Assembly (NCBI GenBank): GCA_964441285.1
Contig: CAYTUK010000001.1
Span: 186,001-250,000, forward strand
Reading direction: 5' to 3'
Source of the DNA: S010-25 sp964441285
GTDB taxonomy: Bacteria > Pseudomonadota > Gammaproteobacteria > SZUA-229
Length of the DNA: 64,000 nt
Shown here: piece after piece, positions 26,987 to 35,292 of the stretch
How positions within the stretch are numbered: the first letter of the stretch is position 1
Layout: every line of letters begins with the position of its first letter
Made by a program: the position numbers and the translations under genes
The notes under the pieces: generated by a model
Databases searched by the model: none
Told to the model about the DNA's origin: nothing
The model's input: the letters and a program-made list of their open reading frames with translations, nothing else

Positions 26987-28699
26987 CTAATCTTTAGTGA
27001 CACGATTAATTTCTTCCAGGCTGGTTAAGCCGGCAACCACTTTTTTAATTGCCGATTGCCTTAGATTGTCTATGCCTTCTTTAACCGCCTGATCAGCGAC
27101 ATCAATTGCAGTGCCATTATCCATAATAATCCGTCCCATTGTGTCTGAAATAGGCAATACCTGATAAATGCCAACACGACCTTTATAACCATCACTACAC
27201 TGGTCACAGCCTGTAGCCGTATACAGCTGGGGCTTGGCTTTTATTTGCGCTGCGGTAAAGCCTTCTTTTTCGAGGGCGGCATGAGGGATGTCGATTTTTT
27301 CCTTGCATTTGTTACATAATCGTCGGGCCAGGCGTTGGGCAATAATCAGATTGACGGCTGAGGCAATGTTAAACGGTGATACCCCCATATTAACCAGCCG
27401 TGCAAGAGTTTGCGGGGCATCGTTAGTATGTAAGGTAGACATGACCATATGTCCGGTTTGTGCCGCCTTAATCGCAATTTCTGCCGTTTGCAGATCACGA
27501 ATCTCACCCACCATAATAATATCTGGATCCTGGCGTAAAAAAGCCCGTAATGCGGCTTCAAAAGTTAAACCCACTTTATCGTTAACATTCACCTGATTAA
27601 TGCCTTCCAGGTTAATTTCCACCGGGTCTTCTGCGGTGGAAATATTGGTATCGGGGGTGTTGAGTATATTTAAACCGGTATACAGTGACACGGTTTTACC
27701 ACTACCTGTCGGGCCAGTAACCAGTATCATCCCGAAAGGATTATTCAGTGCATTCATATAGCGTTCTTTCTGTTCCGGTTCATAACCGAGTGCATCAATC
27801 CCTATACTGGCACTGGATGGGTCGAGAATACGTAACACAATCTTTTCACCAAACAGTGTCGGACAGGTATTAACACGAAAATCAATGGCCTTTGATTTCG
27901 AAATTTTGAGTTTGATGCGACCGTCCTGTGGTACACGTTTCTCTGCGGTATCCATGCGTGACATTACCTTTAAACGTGCCGCCAGTTTGGGGCTCATAGC
28001 AACAGGTGGTGAGGCTACTACCCGTAATACGCCATCAATACGTAGCCGGACTCGATAGGCTTTTTCATAGGGTTCAAAGTGAATATCGGAAGCGCCTTTT
28101 TTGATTGCATCGAGCAGAATTTTATTGATAAAACGCACCACTGGGGTGTCATCAATGTCGGATGTATCGTCTTCTTTTGCTTCAGCATCGGGGTCGGTAA
28201 AATCCAGATCGTCCAGATCTTCTAAATCATCCCCCATCATGCTGTCCATGGCCTCTTCCTGTTCCTGGAGAAGCTTTTCAACCAGTGCAGAGAGCTTGTC
28301 TTCTTCAATCAGAACTGCTTCGGTATTCATCCCTGTCTGGAATTTGATGTCATCAATGGCATCCAGATTAGTTGGGTCAGAGATGCCGATATACAGCCGG
28401 CTACCCCGTTTATACAAAGGGAAAGCATGGTGTTTTTTTATCAGTTTGTCATCAACTAGATTATGCGGAATGGTTTCCATATCCAGTGCGTTAATATCAA
28501 ACATGGGCAGGCCAAATTCTGTTGAGACCTTCATCGCAATATTGCTTGCCGATAGAATGTTATTACTTACCAGATAGCGGGTGAAGGAAATTTTCTCTTC
28601 ATGCGCGCCTTTGATCGCATCGATGGCTATATTCTCTTTCAGCAGACCATCATTAACCAGTTTTCCCGGCAGCCCTTTTAGTTTGATCTGTGTCGCCAT
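26987..28699 (-). CDS. pilB: Type IV pilus extension ATPase PilB
   Basis: A hexameric ATPase that powers pilus assembly. The N-terminal MshEN-type domain (about 1-150) precedes the ATPase core. Walker A is GPTGSGKTVSLYTGL near residue 330, and Walker B is DPDIIMVGEIRD near 395. A tetracysteine zinc motif (CNKC and CDQC near 460-500) is characteristic of assembly rather than retraction ATPases. An acidic linker (EEAMDSMMGDDLEDLDDLDF) lies near residue 150. Length is 570 aa. Confidence 0.96.
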   Translation of the reverse strand: MATQIKLKGLPGKLVNDGLLKENIAIDAIKGAHEEKISFTRYLVSNNILSASNIAMKVSTEFGLPMFDINALDMETIPHNLVDDKLIKKHHAFPLYKRGSRLYIGISDPTNLDAIDDIKFQTGMNTEAVLIEEDKLSALVEKLLQEQEEAMDSMMGDDLEDLDDLDFTDPDAEAKEDDTSDIDDTPVVRFINKILLDAIKKGASDIHFEPYEKAYRVRLRIDGVLRVVASPPVAMSPKLAARLKVMSRMDTAEKRVPQDGRIKLKISKSKAIDFRVNTCPTLFGEKIVLRILDPSSASIGIDALGYEPEQKERYMNALNNPFGMILVTGPTGSGKTVSLYTGLNILNTPDTNISTAEDPVEINLEGINQVNVNDKVGLTFEAALRAFLRQDPDIIMVGEIRDLQTAEIAIKAAQTGHMVMSTLHTNDAPQTLARLVNMGVSPFNIASAVNLIIAQRLARRLCNKCKEKIDIPHAALEKEGFTAAQIKAKPQLYTATGCDQCSDGYKGRVGIYQVLPISDTMGRIIMDNGTAIDVADQAVKEGIDNLRQSAIKKVVAGLTSLEEINRVTKD

Positions 28700-28851
28700 T
28701 GTTTAACCTTAATTAACCCCATTGCAAATAATGCGGTAGACTATTTGACTGTAGTTTTGTATTTATTCGATGTGTCTCTGGATAATCCCTGCACCTCACG
28801 GTTTCCGTGGTAACCATACCGCTGTTTAAGTGGTCAGTTTTGTATGCATTG

Positions 28852-28867
28852 CCATGCAGGAGCATGG
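28852..28867. repeat. REP-like hairpin, copy 1
   Basis: CCATGC-AGGA-GCATGG forms a 6-bp stem with AGGA loop, preceded by GTATGCATTG and followed by GGTCGAGA. It aligns with copy 2 at 29195-29212, including the flanks. A C-G pair there is a T-A pair here, so the stem is conserved while the bases change. Confidence 0.65.
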
Positions 28868-28978
28868 GGTCGAGATATTCGATTATCTCCTAGATAATAG
28901 CCTAATTTTTTATGAATGCCTATACTGAGCTAAGTATGGATTAGGATGAAGCCAATGTTATGCTATTCAGAAAAAAAG

Positions 28979-29060
28979 ATGAGCCCCACAGTATTTAAAG
29001 AAAAAAGGCATCAATCATTTCTACTGGCCTGAAATTGATGTAGATTTAACTATGGCAGTT
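28979..29060 (+). pseudogene. Possible remnant of a DUF4160-DUF2442 gene pair
   Basis: The ATG at 28979 opens MSPTVFKEKRHQ, like the start of DUF4160 proteins. A few codons later, in another frame (29007 on), GINHFYWPEIDVDLTMAV resembles the C terminus of DUF2442 proteins, which are usually encoded next to DUF4160. I infer an internal deletion joining the two ends. The match is short and rests on recalled family patterns. Confidence 0.3.
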
Positions 29061-29194
29061 ACAGCAGAAATATTTACAGTCTCTGTCTGCACGCTGTGTG
29101 GTGAGACCTGTTCAGAACTTGCCAGTAGTTATCTGTTCACTGTGTATTGTTATGTCATCAAGTACGGTGTCTGTTACTAACGGTCGTATGCGCC

Positions 29195-29212
29195 CCCACG
29201 CAGGAGCGTGGG
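29195..29212. repeat. REP-like hairpin, copy 2
   Basis: CCCACGC-AGGA-GCGTGGG is a perfect 7-bp stem with a 4-base loop, in the context CGTATGCGCC...GACGAAAAACG. This form is a widespread extragenic palindrome in gammaproteobacteria, often spread by REP-associated transposases. No such transposase is in this window. Confidence 0.75.
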
Positions 29213-29340
29213 ACGAAAAACGATTAACTTACTGACATTGGCTCTGCCCTCAGTTTTGTATTAGAGATTATTGTGATCTGTCCCCCGTTTTCTTTGCGGA
29301 TGCGGTGAGTTTACGAACCCCATTCTATACGCTAACAAGA

Positions 29341-29381
29341 CTGTCTCCTGTCCTGCATAATTGTCACATAGTGACAATTAT
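29341..29381 (+). promoter_or_regulatory. Putative PilR enhancer sites upstream of pilA
   Basis: CTGTC occurs at 29341-29345 and 29348-29352, and TTGTC at 29361-29365, with an inverted copy at 29373-29377. The last two lie in a perfect palindrome (29357-29381, two 11-bp arms, spacer ATA). Its centre is about 100 bp upstream of the sigma-54 -24 element, a normal distance for an enhancer-binding protein. Pseudomonas PilR is known to bind tandem C/G-TGTC sites. No pilR gene is in the window. Confidence 0.55.
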
Positions 29382-29465
29382 AGACCCATAGCGATCGCTT
29401 AAGCACCCCTTATAAAATAGTGTATCTAACTGATATAGAAAGATAAATATATTATTTTATAAAAT

Positions 29466-29481
29466 TGGCACAATGCCTGCA
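29466..29481 (+). promoter_or_regulatory. Sigma-54 (RpoN) promoter of pilA
   Basis: TGGCAC-AATGC-CTGCA matches the TGGCAC-N5-TTGCA consensus with one mismatch, and has the required GG-N10-GC spacing. It lies 76 bp before the pilA ATG, leaving a leader of about 60 bp. Sigma-54 control of pilA through PilS/PilR is known in Pseudomonas. Confidence 0.85.
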
Positions 29482-29556
29482 TTATGAAAGACAGTCTGCA
29501 AACAGGACGCAAATACAAAAAAATAAAACTTATTTATTATCTCTCGGAGAGACTGT

Positions 29557-30030
29557 ATGAAAAAAATATCCGCCAACACCCAACAACAGGGTTTTACCCT
29601 AATCGAATTAATGATCGTGATTGCCATTATCGGCATTCTGGCATCAATCGCCTTACCGGCTTATCAAACCTATACCAAAAAAGCCAAGTTCTCAGAAGTC
29701 GTGCTGGCAACAAGCCCAGTTAAAACTGCAATGGAATTATGTATTCAGGAATCCTCCTCTGCTACCCCTATTACAGACTGTGCTGATGGCGGTACAAGCA
29801 ATGCAGGTAAAGTTGTGAAGGCTTCTATACCTACTGCTTTTGCCGGTCAACTTGCAGGTATGACCCTTGCTGCTACAGGTAAAAGTCCAGGTATGATTAC
29901 CGCAACGGCGGTTGCTGCATTGAACGTAAATAGTAAAACTCAAACTTATACTTTAACCCCAACAGCAGCTAATGGGACTGTTACCTGGGCAACTGGCGGT
30001 ACCTGCTTAGTTGGTGGCTTGTGTAATTAG
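29557..30030 (+). CDS. pilA: Type IV major pilin PilA
   Basis: The main pilus subunit. A short leader ends in QQQG, cleaved by PilD before FTLIELMIVIAIIGILASIALPAYQTY, the classical N-methylated hydrophobic helix with Glu at +5. The globular part has two cysteine pairs in sequence, including a C-terminal pair only five residues apart (CLVGGLC, residues 150-156). That is a much shorter C-terminal loop than in Pseudomonas pilins. Length is 157 aa. A GGAGAG Shine-Dalgarno precedes the ATG, and a strong terminator follows. Confidence 0.96.
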   Translation: MKKISANTQQQGFTLIELMIVIAIIGILASIALPAYQTYTKKAKFSEVVLATSPVKTAMELCIQESSSATPITDCADGGTSNAGKVVKASIPTAFAGQLAGMTLAATGKSPGMITATAVAALNVNSKTQTYTLTPTAANGTVTWATGGTCLVGGLCN

Positions 30031-30060
30031 AGCTAAATTAACAGTAGCTTCAATAAAAAG

Positions 30061-30096
30061 AAATAAAGCCTCGCTAAAAAGCGGGGCTTTATTTCT
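30061..30096 (+). terminator. Rho-independent terminator of pilA
   Basis: A 14-bp stem (30061-30074 with 30081-30094, one G-U pair) closes a TAAAAA loop and ends in a T-rich run. It starts 31 bp after the pilA stop. The A-rich 5' arm and T-rich 3' arm suggest it may work in both directions. Confidence 0.9.
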
Positions 30097-30126
30097 TCTC
30101 GTTTGTATAATTAAACCTGATCCCAG

Positions 30127-30586
30127 TGTAATCCCCCCATTTATAAGCGAAGTTAAAAGTAGGGGTTATGTCGCCTCCAGCAATCGTCTGGGTGGTATCC
30201 CACCAATAGCGGTATGCGGACGTTCATTATGGTCAGTCCAAAGCTATTTCGTGGCTAGTTGTTGTGCGTGTTTAATATTTTTAAACAGATACAGATCTAA
30301 CCATTCATGTCTTGCCGTTCGGTTAAATCGTTCGATATAAGCATTTTGTGTTGGCTTGCCTGGTTGGATATAAAGCAAGGTTATTTGATGCTTATTTGTC
30401 CAGTCGATGCGCTTTTGGCTGATAGACTCCGGTTCATTGTCACATCGTATTGCATCAGACTTATTACGCTTGATTCGTCGTCGAGGCTTGTTATCGGTAT
30501 AGCGTGATTTTTTCATAGAAAACTCTGCAGTTTAGTTTACGGGTGTTTTCTACTTTTGACTCCTGTTATTTTTCGGGGGGATTACA
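30127..30586 (-). mobile_element. Internally deleted IS3-family element (460 bp) with both ends
   Basis: Both ends carry the inverted repeat TGTAATCCCCCC (30127-30138, and as GGGGGGATTACA at 30575-30586). A further AAAAGTAG match lies about 17 bp in on each side. Inside is a fused transposase remnant on the minus strand. No target-site duplication is obvious (CAG left, AAA right). Because both ends survive, a full-length relative elsewhere could still mobilise it, as with a MITE. Confidence 0.85.
30166..30516 (-). pseudogene. Transposase remnant, orfA start joined to orfB end
   Basis: It begins MKKSRYTD, typical of an IS3 orfA start, then passes within about 15 residues into the integrase end of orfB (AIRCDNEPESISQ, then YIQPGKPTQNAYIERFNRT). 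An in-frame TAG at 30244-30246 interrupts it, and the frame resumes with HNERPHTAIGGIPPRRLLEA to a TAA at 30166. The usual DNGPEF catalytic motif reads DNEPES. The internal deletion, stop and motif changes show it is dead. Confidence 0.85.
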
Positions 30587-30660
30587 AAAGGTGATATAAA
30601 TTAAATCGCATGGATTACGTGCAAAACCTCATACTAGGTGTGCATTTACGAATTGATGCA

Positions 30661-31926
30661 TTAATCCCAACTTAGTGCGCCGCCGGTCTGGTATTCAGTG
30701 ACTCGGGTTTCAAAAAAGTTTTTTTCTTTTTTGAGGTCAAGGACTTCAGACATCCACGGGAATGGGTTATTTACACCGCTATATTGTTCCGGCAAACCGA
30801 TTTGTGAGCAGCGTCGGTTAGCAATAAACTGTAAATATTCTTCGAACATGGGGGCGTTTAAACCGAGTATGCCACGGGGCATGGTATCGCGTGCATATTG
30901 GGTTTCAATCTCAACTGCATCACGAATTAATGCAATCATTTGCTGTTGGAATCCATTGCTCCATAAGTGCGGGTTTTCAATTTTAATCTGGTTGATTACG
31001 TCGATACCAAAATTCATGTGCATGGATTCGTCACGCAGAATATACTGAAACTGTTCGGCAACGCCAGTCATCTTATTACGCCGTCCCATCGACAGGATCT
31101 GGGTGAAGCCAACATAGAAAAAGATGCCTTCAAAAACCACATAGAAAGCAATGAGTTCACGCAGCAGTGTCTGGTCATTTTCGGGGGTACCGGTGTGGAA
31201 GTTTGGGTCGGCCAGGTGCTGGGTGAAGGGCAGTGCCCATTCCGCTTTACGGGCAACAGCAGGCAGTTCACGATACATGTTGAAAATTTCACCTTCGTCC
31301 AGCCCCAGTGATTCAACACAGTATTGATAGGCATGCGTATGGACAGCTTCTTCAAATGACTGACGCAATAAATACTGGCGGCACTCTGGGTTGGTAATGT
31401 GTTTGTACACAGCCAGCACCAGATTGTTGGCGACCAGTGAGTCGGCACTGGCAAAAAAACCAAGATTGCGCTTGATGACAGTACGTTCGTCTTCCGTTAA
31501 ACCATTTGGGTCGCGCCAAAGCGCGAGGTCGGCGGTCATATTGATTTCCTGTGGCATCCAGTGGTTGGCGCAGCCATCGAGATATTTCTGCCAGGCCCAG
31601 TCGTATTTAAATGGCACTAGCTGGTTGAGGTCGGCGCGGCAGTTGATGATTTTTTTATCATCGACCTGAATGCGTGAGGCGCCCATTTCAATGCCTTCGA
31701 GTCCGGTACCACTGAGATCAGCCGCGTCTTCAATGCAGCTGTTGTCAGTAGACGCAGGAGACCTGATTGTAGGTGATGGGGCAACGCAGGGAGCAGCGCC
31801 AGCAGTTTCCATCAAACGGTCATTGTTTACCATGCCATCACCGGCATGGGGCGGTGGTGTCCGGTTGTTTTTGTTGCTATTTGACGGATCAAATTGTGCA
31901 AAGGGATCATCCCAGTTATTCAGCAT
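30661..31926 (-). CDS. nrdB: Class Ia ribonucleotide reductase beta subunit NrdB
   Basis: The small subunit holds the diiron-tyrosyl radical for NrdA. Iron ligands and the radical tyrosine are visible in FEEAVHTHAYQY (Glu, His and Tyr spaced as E. coli E115-H118-Y122). ELIAFYVVFEGIFF and RDESMHMNFG supply the second ligand set. At 421 aa it carries an N-terminal extension of about 75 residues rich in Pro, Ser and Asn before the conserved core. The C terminus should dock on NrdA. It is 63 bp downstream of nrdA in one operon. Confidence 0.95.
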   Translation of the reverse strand: MLNNWDDPFAQFDPSNSNKNNRTPPPHAGDGMVNNDRLMETAGAAPCVAPSPTIRSPASTDNSCIEDAADLSGTGLEGIEMGASRIQVDDKKIINCRADLNQLVPFKYDWAWQKYLDGCANHWMPQEINMTADLALWRDPNGLTEDERTVIKRNLGFFASADSLVANNLVLAVYKHITNPECRQYLLRQSFEEAVHTHAYQYCVESLGLDEGEIFNMYRELPAVARKAEWALPFTQHLADPNFHTGTPENDQTLLRELIAFYVVFEGIFFYVGFTQILSMGRRNKMTGVAEQFQYILRDESMHMNFGIDVINQIKIENPHLWSNGFQQQMIALIRDAVEIETQYARDTMPRGILGLNAPMFEEYLQFIANRRCSQIGLPEQYSGVNNPFPWMSEVLDLKKEKNFFETRVTEYQTGGALSWD

Positions 31927-31989
31927 TTCTAGCTACCTCAGTGACCAGTTTTGTGGTGCTGGTCATTATTATTGTTATAGGGTTTGATG

Positions 31990-34926
31990 TTACTGGCAGG
32001 CATCGCAATCTGGATCCAGTATGGAACAGGCCTTTGGAGCCTGTGACCCCGATGCTTCTATGGTTTGCGCGCCGGTGTTTTGGACGGCATTTAACGCATT
32101 GCTACGGGTTGAATCCATCGTGGATTTTTCGACGTGGGTGGCACCCATGGAACGCAGGTAATAGGTGGTTTTTAATCCGCGTACCCAGGCCAGTTTATAC
32201 AGTGCATCCAGTTTTTGGCCGTTCGGTTCGGACATATACAGATTCAATGACTGGCCCTGGTCAATCCATTTCTGGCGGCGTGAAGCGGCTTCAACCAGCC
32301 AGCGGGCATCAAGTTCAAAGGCTGTCTGGTAAAGCAATTTTAAATCGTCAGGTACGCGGTCAATGTGTTGTACGCTGCCATCATAATATTTGAGATCGTT
32401 GGTCATAACTTCATCCCATAGACCTCGTTTACGTAAATCATCGACCAGGAAAGGGTTGACAACGGTAAATTCACCCGACAGGTTCGATTTTACAAACAAG
32501 TTCTGATACGTCGGTTCAATTGACTGACTGACACCACAGATATTTGAAATTGTGGCTGTTGGGGCAATGGCCATAGTATTGGAATTGCGCATACCAACTT
32601 TTTGTACGCGAGCGCGCAGCGAATCCCAGTCGAAGGTATAACTACGGTCGACATCAAGATAATTACCTCGGCCTTCTGCAAGGTAATCGATAGAGTCAAT
32701 GGGAAGAATGCCTTTGCTCCAGAGTGAGCCTTCAAAGGTGGAGTAGCGCCCACGCTCTTCAGCCAGGTTGGTTGATGCTCTGATTGCGTAATAGCTAATC
32801 GCTTCCATGGTGCGGTCGGCAAATTCGACCGCCTCATTGGAGGCATAGGTCATCCGTTGTTGATACAGCGCATCTTGAAAGCCCATGACACCCAGACCAA
32901 CAGGGCGGTGGCGCAGGTTGGAATCGCGTGCTTGCGGTACGCTATAGAAATTGTAATCAATCACATTATCCAGCATGCGCATGGCGGTATTGATGGTTTT
33001 CTCCAGTTTATCTGTGTCCAGTCCGGTGTCATTAATGTGTGCGGGCAAGTTTACCGAGCCCAGATTACACACCGCAATTTCATCATCACTGGTGTGTAAC
33101 ATGATTTCCGTACATAGGTTTGAACTGTGTACCACACCGGCATGTTGATTGCTGTAGCGTAGATTGCAGGGGTCTTTGAAGGTAATCCAGGGATGGCCGG
33201 TTTCAAATAACATGCTTAACATTTTGCGCCATAAAGTGCCTGCCTTAATGGTTTTGTAGATGCGGACATTCCCTTTTTCGGCTTTGGCTTCGTAAGCAAG
33301 ATAGGCTTTTTCAAATTTCTTACCATATAACTCGTGCAGGTCGGGGGTTTCATTTGGAGTGAACAGCGTCCAGTCTTTGTCTTCGGCAACACGTTGCATA
33401 AACAGGTCGGGAATCCAGTTTGCGGTATTCATGTCGTGAGTACGGCGACGGTCATCCCCGGTATTTTTACGCAGGTCAAGAAATTCTTCGATGTCGATGT
33501 GCCAGGTTTCAAGGTAAGCGCACATTGCGCCTTTACGTTTGCCGCCCTGATTCACCGCAACAGCGGTATCGTTAGCTACTTTCAGGAAAGGCACCACACC
33601 CTGCGATTTACCATTAGTTCCCTTGATGTGAGCGCCCATACCACGCACACGGGTCCAGTCATTGCCCAGACCGCCGGCATATTTGGATAACAGTGCATCA
33701 TCTTTTATCGAGCTAAAAATGCCGTCCAGATCATCAGGGATGGTGGTCAGGTAACAGCTGGAGAGTTGTGGGCGTAAGGTGCCAGAGTTAAACAACGTTG
33801 GCGTTGAGCTCATGAAATCGAATGAGGAGAGCAGTTTGTAAAATTCAATGGCGCTGTCTTCACGGTTGATTTCATTCAGTGCCAGGCCCATAGCAACGCG
33901 CATGAAAAATGCCTGTGGCAACTCAAAACGGGTATCTTCGTAATGAATAAAGTAACGGTCATACAGCGTTTGTAAACCCAGGTAGGTGAATTGATGATCG
34001 CGAGAGGCATCCAGCTGTTTGCCCAGGTGTTCAAGGTCGAATTCCTGTAGACGGGGGTCGAGCAGTTCCAGATCAACAGCACGGTTAATATAGCGTGTAA
34101 AGTAACGGCCATACTGAGCGCGCATTTCAGTTTGAGTGGCATTGCTGGGCACGTTGTAGATAAAACTTAACGCTTCGGTACGCAGGTCATCAAGCAATAG
34201 CCGAGCAGCGGCATAACTGTAATCCGGCTGTTTCTCGATTAAGGTGCGTGCGCTCATTACCAGCATGCGTGCTACATCCTTTTGTGGAACGCCTTCGAAC
34301 AGGTTACGTTGTGTGTCGTCGAGAATGGCGGCTGTGTTTATATCTTTTAGATCCTCACAGGCTTCGGCGACAATAGCGTGTAAACGGTTTACGTTTAGAG
34401 GTTGCGTGCTGCCATCATCGAGAGTGACATTAATCGTGTTTTCAATGCGTTCTGGCCTGGCTGTTTGTTGTTCAGCCTGTGCGCTGGCGCGGGCACGCGC
34501 ATGCTCGTCGCGGTAGATAACATAAGCGCGTGAGATTTGTTGATGACCACTACGCATTAACGCGAGTTCGACCTGATCCTGTACGTCTTCAATGTGGAAA
34601 GTACCACCATCGGGAATGCGACGGGTGAGTGCATTACACACATCTAGCGTTAACTGTTTAACCATTTCGTGGATACGGTTACTGGCTGCCGCATTCCCAC
34701 CTTCAACGGCCAGAAAGGCTTTAGTCATTGCGATGGAAATTTTTTCTTCATCAAAAGCGGTAACTTTGCCGTTCCGCCGAATAATGCGGTATTGACCGGG
34801 TGCAGTCGCTGCAAGACTGGTTGCATCCGCATCAGATATCTGAGAGATTCCAGTTTGAGCATTCGCTGCCTGGGTGTCGGTTGAGAGTGATGCGGGGTCT
34901 GACTTATTTGGTGTATTTATTTGCAT
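31990..34926 (-). CDS. nrdA: Class Ia ribonucleotide reductase alpha subunit NrdA, two ATP-cones
   Basis: It reduces ribonucleoside diphosphates. Active-site residues are all visible: LSSCYLTT (first thiol pair Cys), SNLCTEI (Asn, Cys, Glu) and EIAVCNLGSVNL (partner Cys). The C-terminal shuttle cysteines are in CSILDPDCDACQ. Two ATP-cone regulatory domains precede the core. The first, near residues 45-140, starts YRIIRRNGKVTAFDEEKI. The second, near 165-255, starts INVTLDDGSTQPLNVNRL. The double cone and the 978 aa length are as in Pseudomonas NrdA. NrdR and DnaA sites lie just upstream. Confidence 0.96.
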   Translation of the reverse strand: MQINTPNKSDPASLSTDTQAANAQTGISQISDADATSLAATAPGQYRIIRRNGKVTAFDEEKISIAMTKAFLAVEGGNAAASNRIHEMVKQLTLDVCNALTRRIPDGGTFHIEDVQDQVELALMRSGHQQISRAYVIYRDEHARARASAQAEQQTARPERIENTINVTLDDGSTQPLNVNRLHAIVAEACEDLKDINTAAILDDTQRNLFEGVPQKDVARMLVMSARTLIEKQPDYSYAAARLLLDDLRTEALSFIYNVPSNATQTEMRAQYGRYFTRYINRAVDLELLDPRLQEFDLEHLGKQLDASRDHQFTYLGLQTLYDRYFIHYEDTRFELPQAFFMRVAMGLALNEINREDSAIEFYKLLSSFDFMSSTPTLFNSGTLRPQLSSCYLTTIPDDLDGIFSSIKDDALLSKYAGGLGNDWTRVRGMGAHIKGTNGKSQGVVPFLKVANDTAVAVNQGGKRKGAMCAYLETWHIDIEEFLDLRKNTGDDRRRTHDMNTANWIPDLFMQRVAEDKDWTLFTPNETPDLHELYGKKFEKAYLAYEAKAEKGNVRIYKTIKAGTLWRKMLSMLFETGHPWITFKDPCNLRYSNQHAGVVHSSNLCTEIMLHTSDDEIAVCNLGSVNLPAHINDTGLDTDKLEKTINTAMRMLDNVIDYNFYSVPQARDSNLRHRPVGLGVMGFQDALYQQRMTYASNEAVEFADRTMEAISYYAIRASTNLAEERGRYSTFEGSLWSKGILPIDSIDYLAEGRGNYLDVDRSYTFDWDSLRARVQKVGMRNSNTMAIAPTATISNICGVSQSIEPTYQNLFVKSNLSGEFTVVNPFLVDDLRKRGLWDEVMTNDLKYYDGSVQHIDRVPDDLKLLYQTAFELDARWLVEAASRRQKWIDQGQSLNLYMSEPNGQKLDALYKLAWVRGLKTTYYLRSMGATHVEKSTMDSTRSNALNAVQNTGAQTIEASGSQAPKACSILDPDCDACQ

Positions 34927-34983
34927 ATCCGTCCTACAAGGGGGTTATGGTTATTATTATGGCGTTGCTGTTTTTCGTGGTTG

Positions 34984-35031
34984 CTACTATAGAATGTGGT
35001 TGTGGATGAAGTCAAGCACAATATATTGTGT
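34984..35031. promoter_or_regulatory. Tandem NrdR boxes upstream of nrdA
   Basis: GCACAATATATTGTGT at 35016-35031 matches the NrdR box consensus acaCwAtATaTwGtgt at 15 of 16 positions. A weaker box, CTACTATAGAATGTGG at 34984-34999, matches 11 of 16. The two start exactly 32 bp apart, the usual three-turn spacing of paired NrdR boxes. NrdR represses nrd genes when dNTPs are plentiful. Confidence 0.88.
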
Positions 35032-35060
35032 ATATTTAAGTGGATAGAGGTGGAAAAAAC

Positions 35061-35069
35061 TGTGGATAA
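35061..35069. promoter_or_regulatory. DnaA box upstream of nrdA
   Basis: TGTGGATAA is the exact complement of the strong DnaA box TTATCCACA. A near match, TGTGGATGA, lies at 35001-35009 between the two NrdR boxes. DnaA control of nrdAB is known in E. coli. Two isolated boxes do not indicate a replication origin. Confidence 0.65.
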
Positions 35070-35238
35070 ATCCAGAAAAATTAATAGATTCGGTAACTTA
35101 TAAAATTGAGCTATTACAGCTTTAGAATATAGAGATTTTCCCACATAAAAAATATTTGGGGCATTTTTTTGTGTAAAAAGTCATCTGGATTGACTTATTG
35201 ATTAAAGAATTATTATTGCGTGCCGATAGCTAACAAGA

Positions 35239-35266
35239 GTGTGGCTAGAGCCACACATCATTTTTT
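35239..35266 (+). terminator. Hairpin plus T-run ahead of a small ORF
   Basis: GTGTGGC-TAGA-GCCACAC (35239-35256) is a perfect 7-bp stem with T6 at 35261-35266. No + strand gene lies upstream within the gap, so it would act in the leader of the 35293 gene, as an attenuator, or end read-through from elsewhere. Confidence 0.6.
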
Positions 35267-35292
35267 CATAATCCTATGATTAGGAGGCCAAA

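Larger units (their letters stand above)
28700..29556. other. 857-bp gap between divergent pilB and pilA
   Basis: No intact gene is visible. It holds two REP-like hairpins, the remains of a small gene pair near 28979, tandem TGTC motifs with a 25-bp palindrome, and the sigma-54 promoter of pilA. The rest shows nothing I recognise. Confidence 0.7.

Noticed and set aside
31773..32393. Plus-strand 206-codon open frame across nrdA-nrdB
   Set aside because: Overlaps two conserved genes on the other strand and shows no family pattern.
34984..35069. Replication origin suggested by DnaA boxes
   Set aside because: Only one perfect and one near box, no AT-rich unwinding region or dnaA gene; regulation of nrd explains them.
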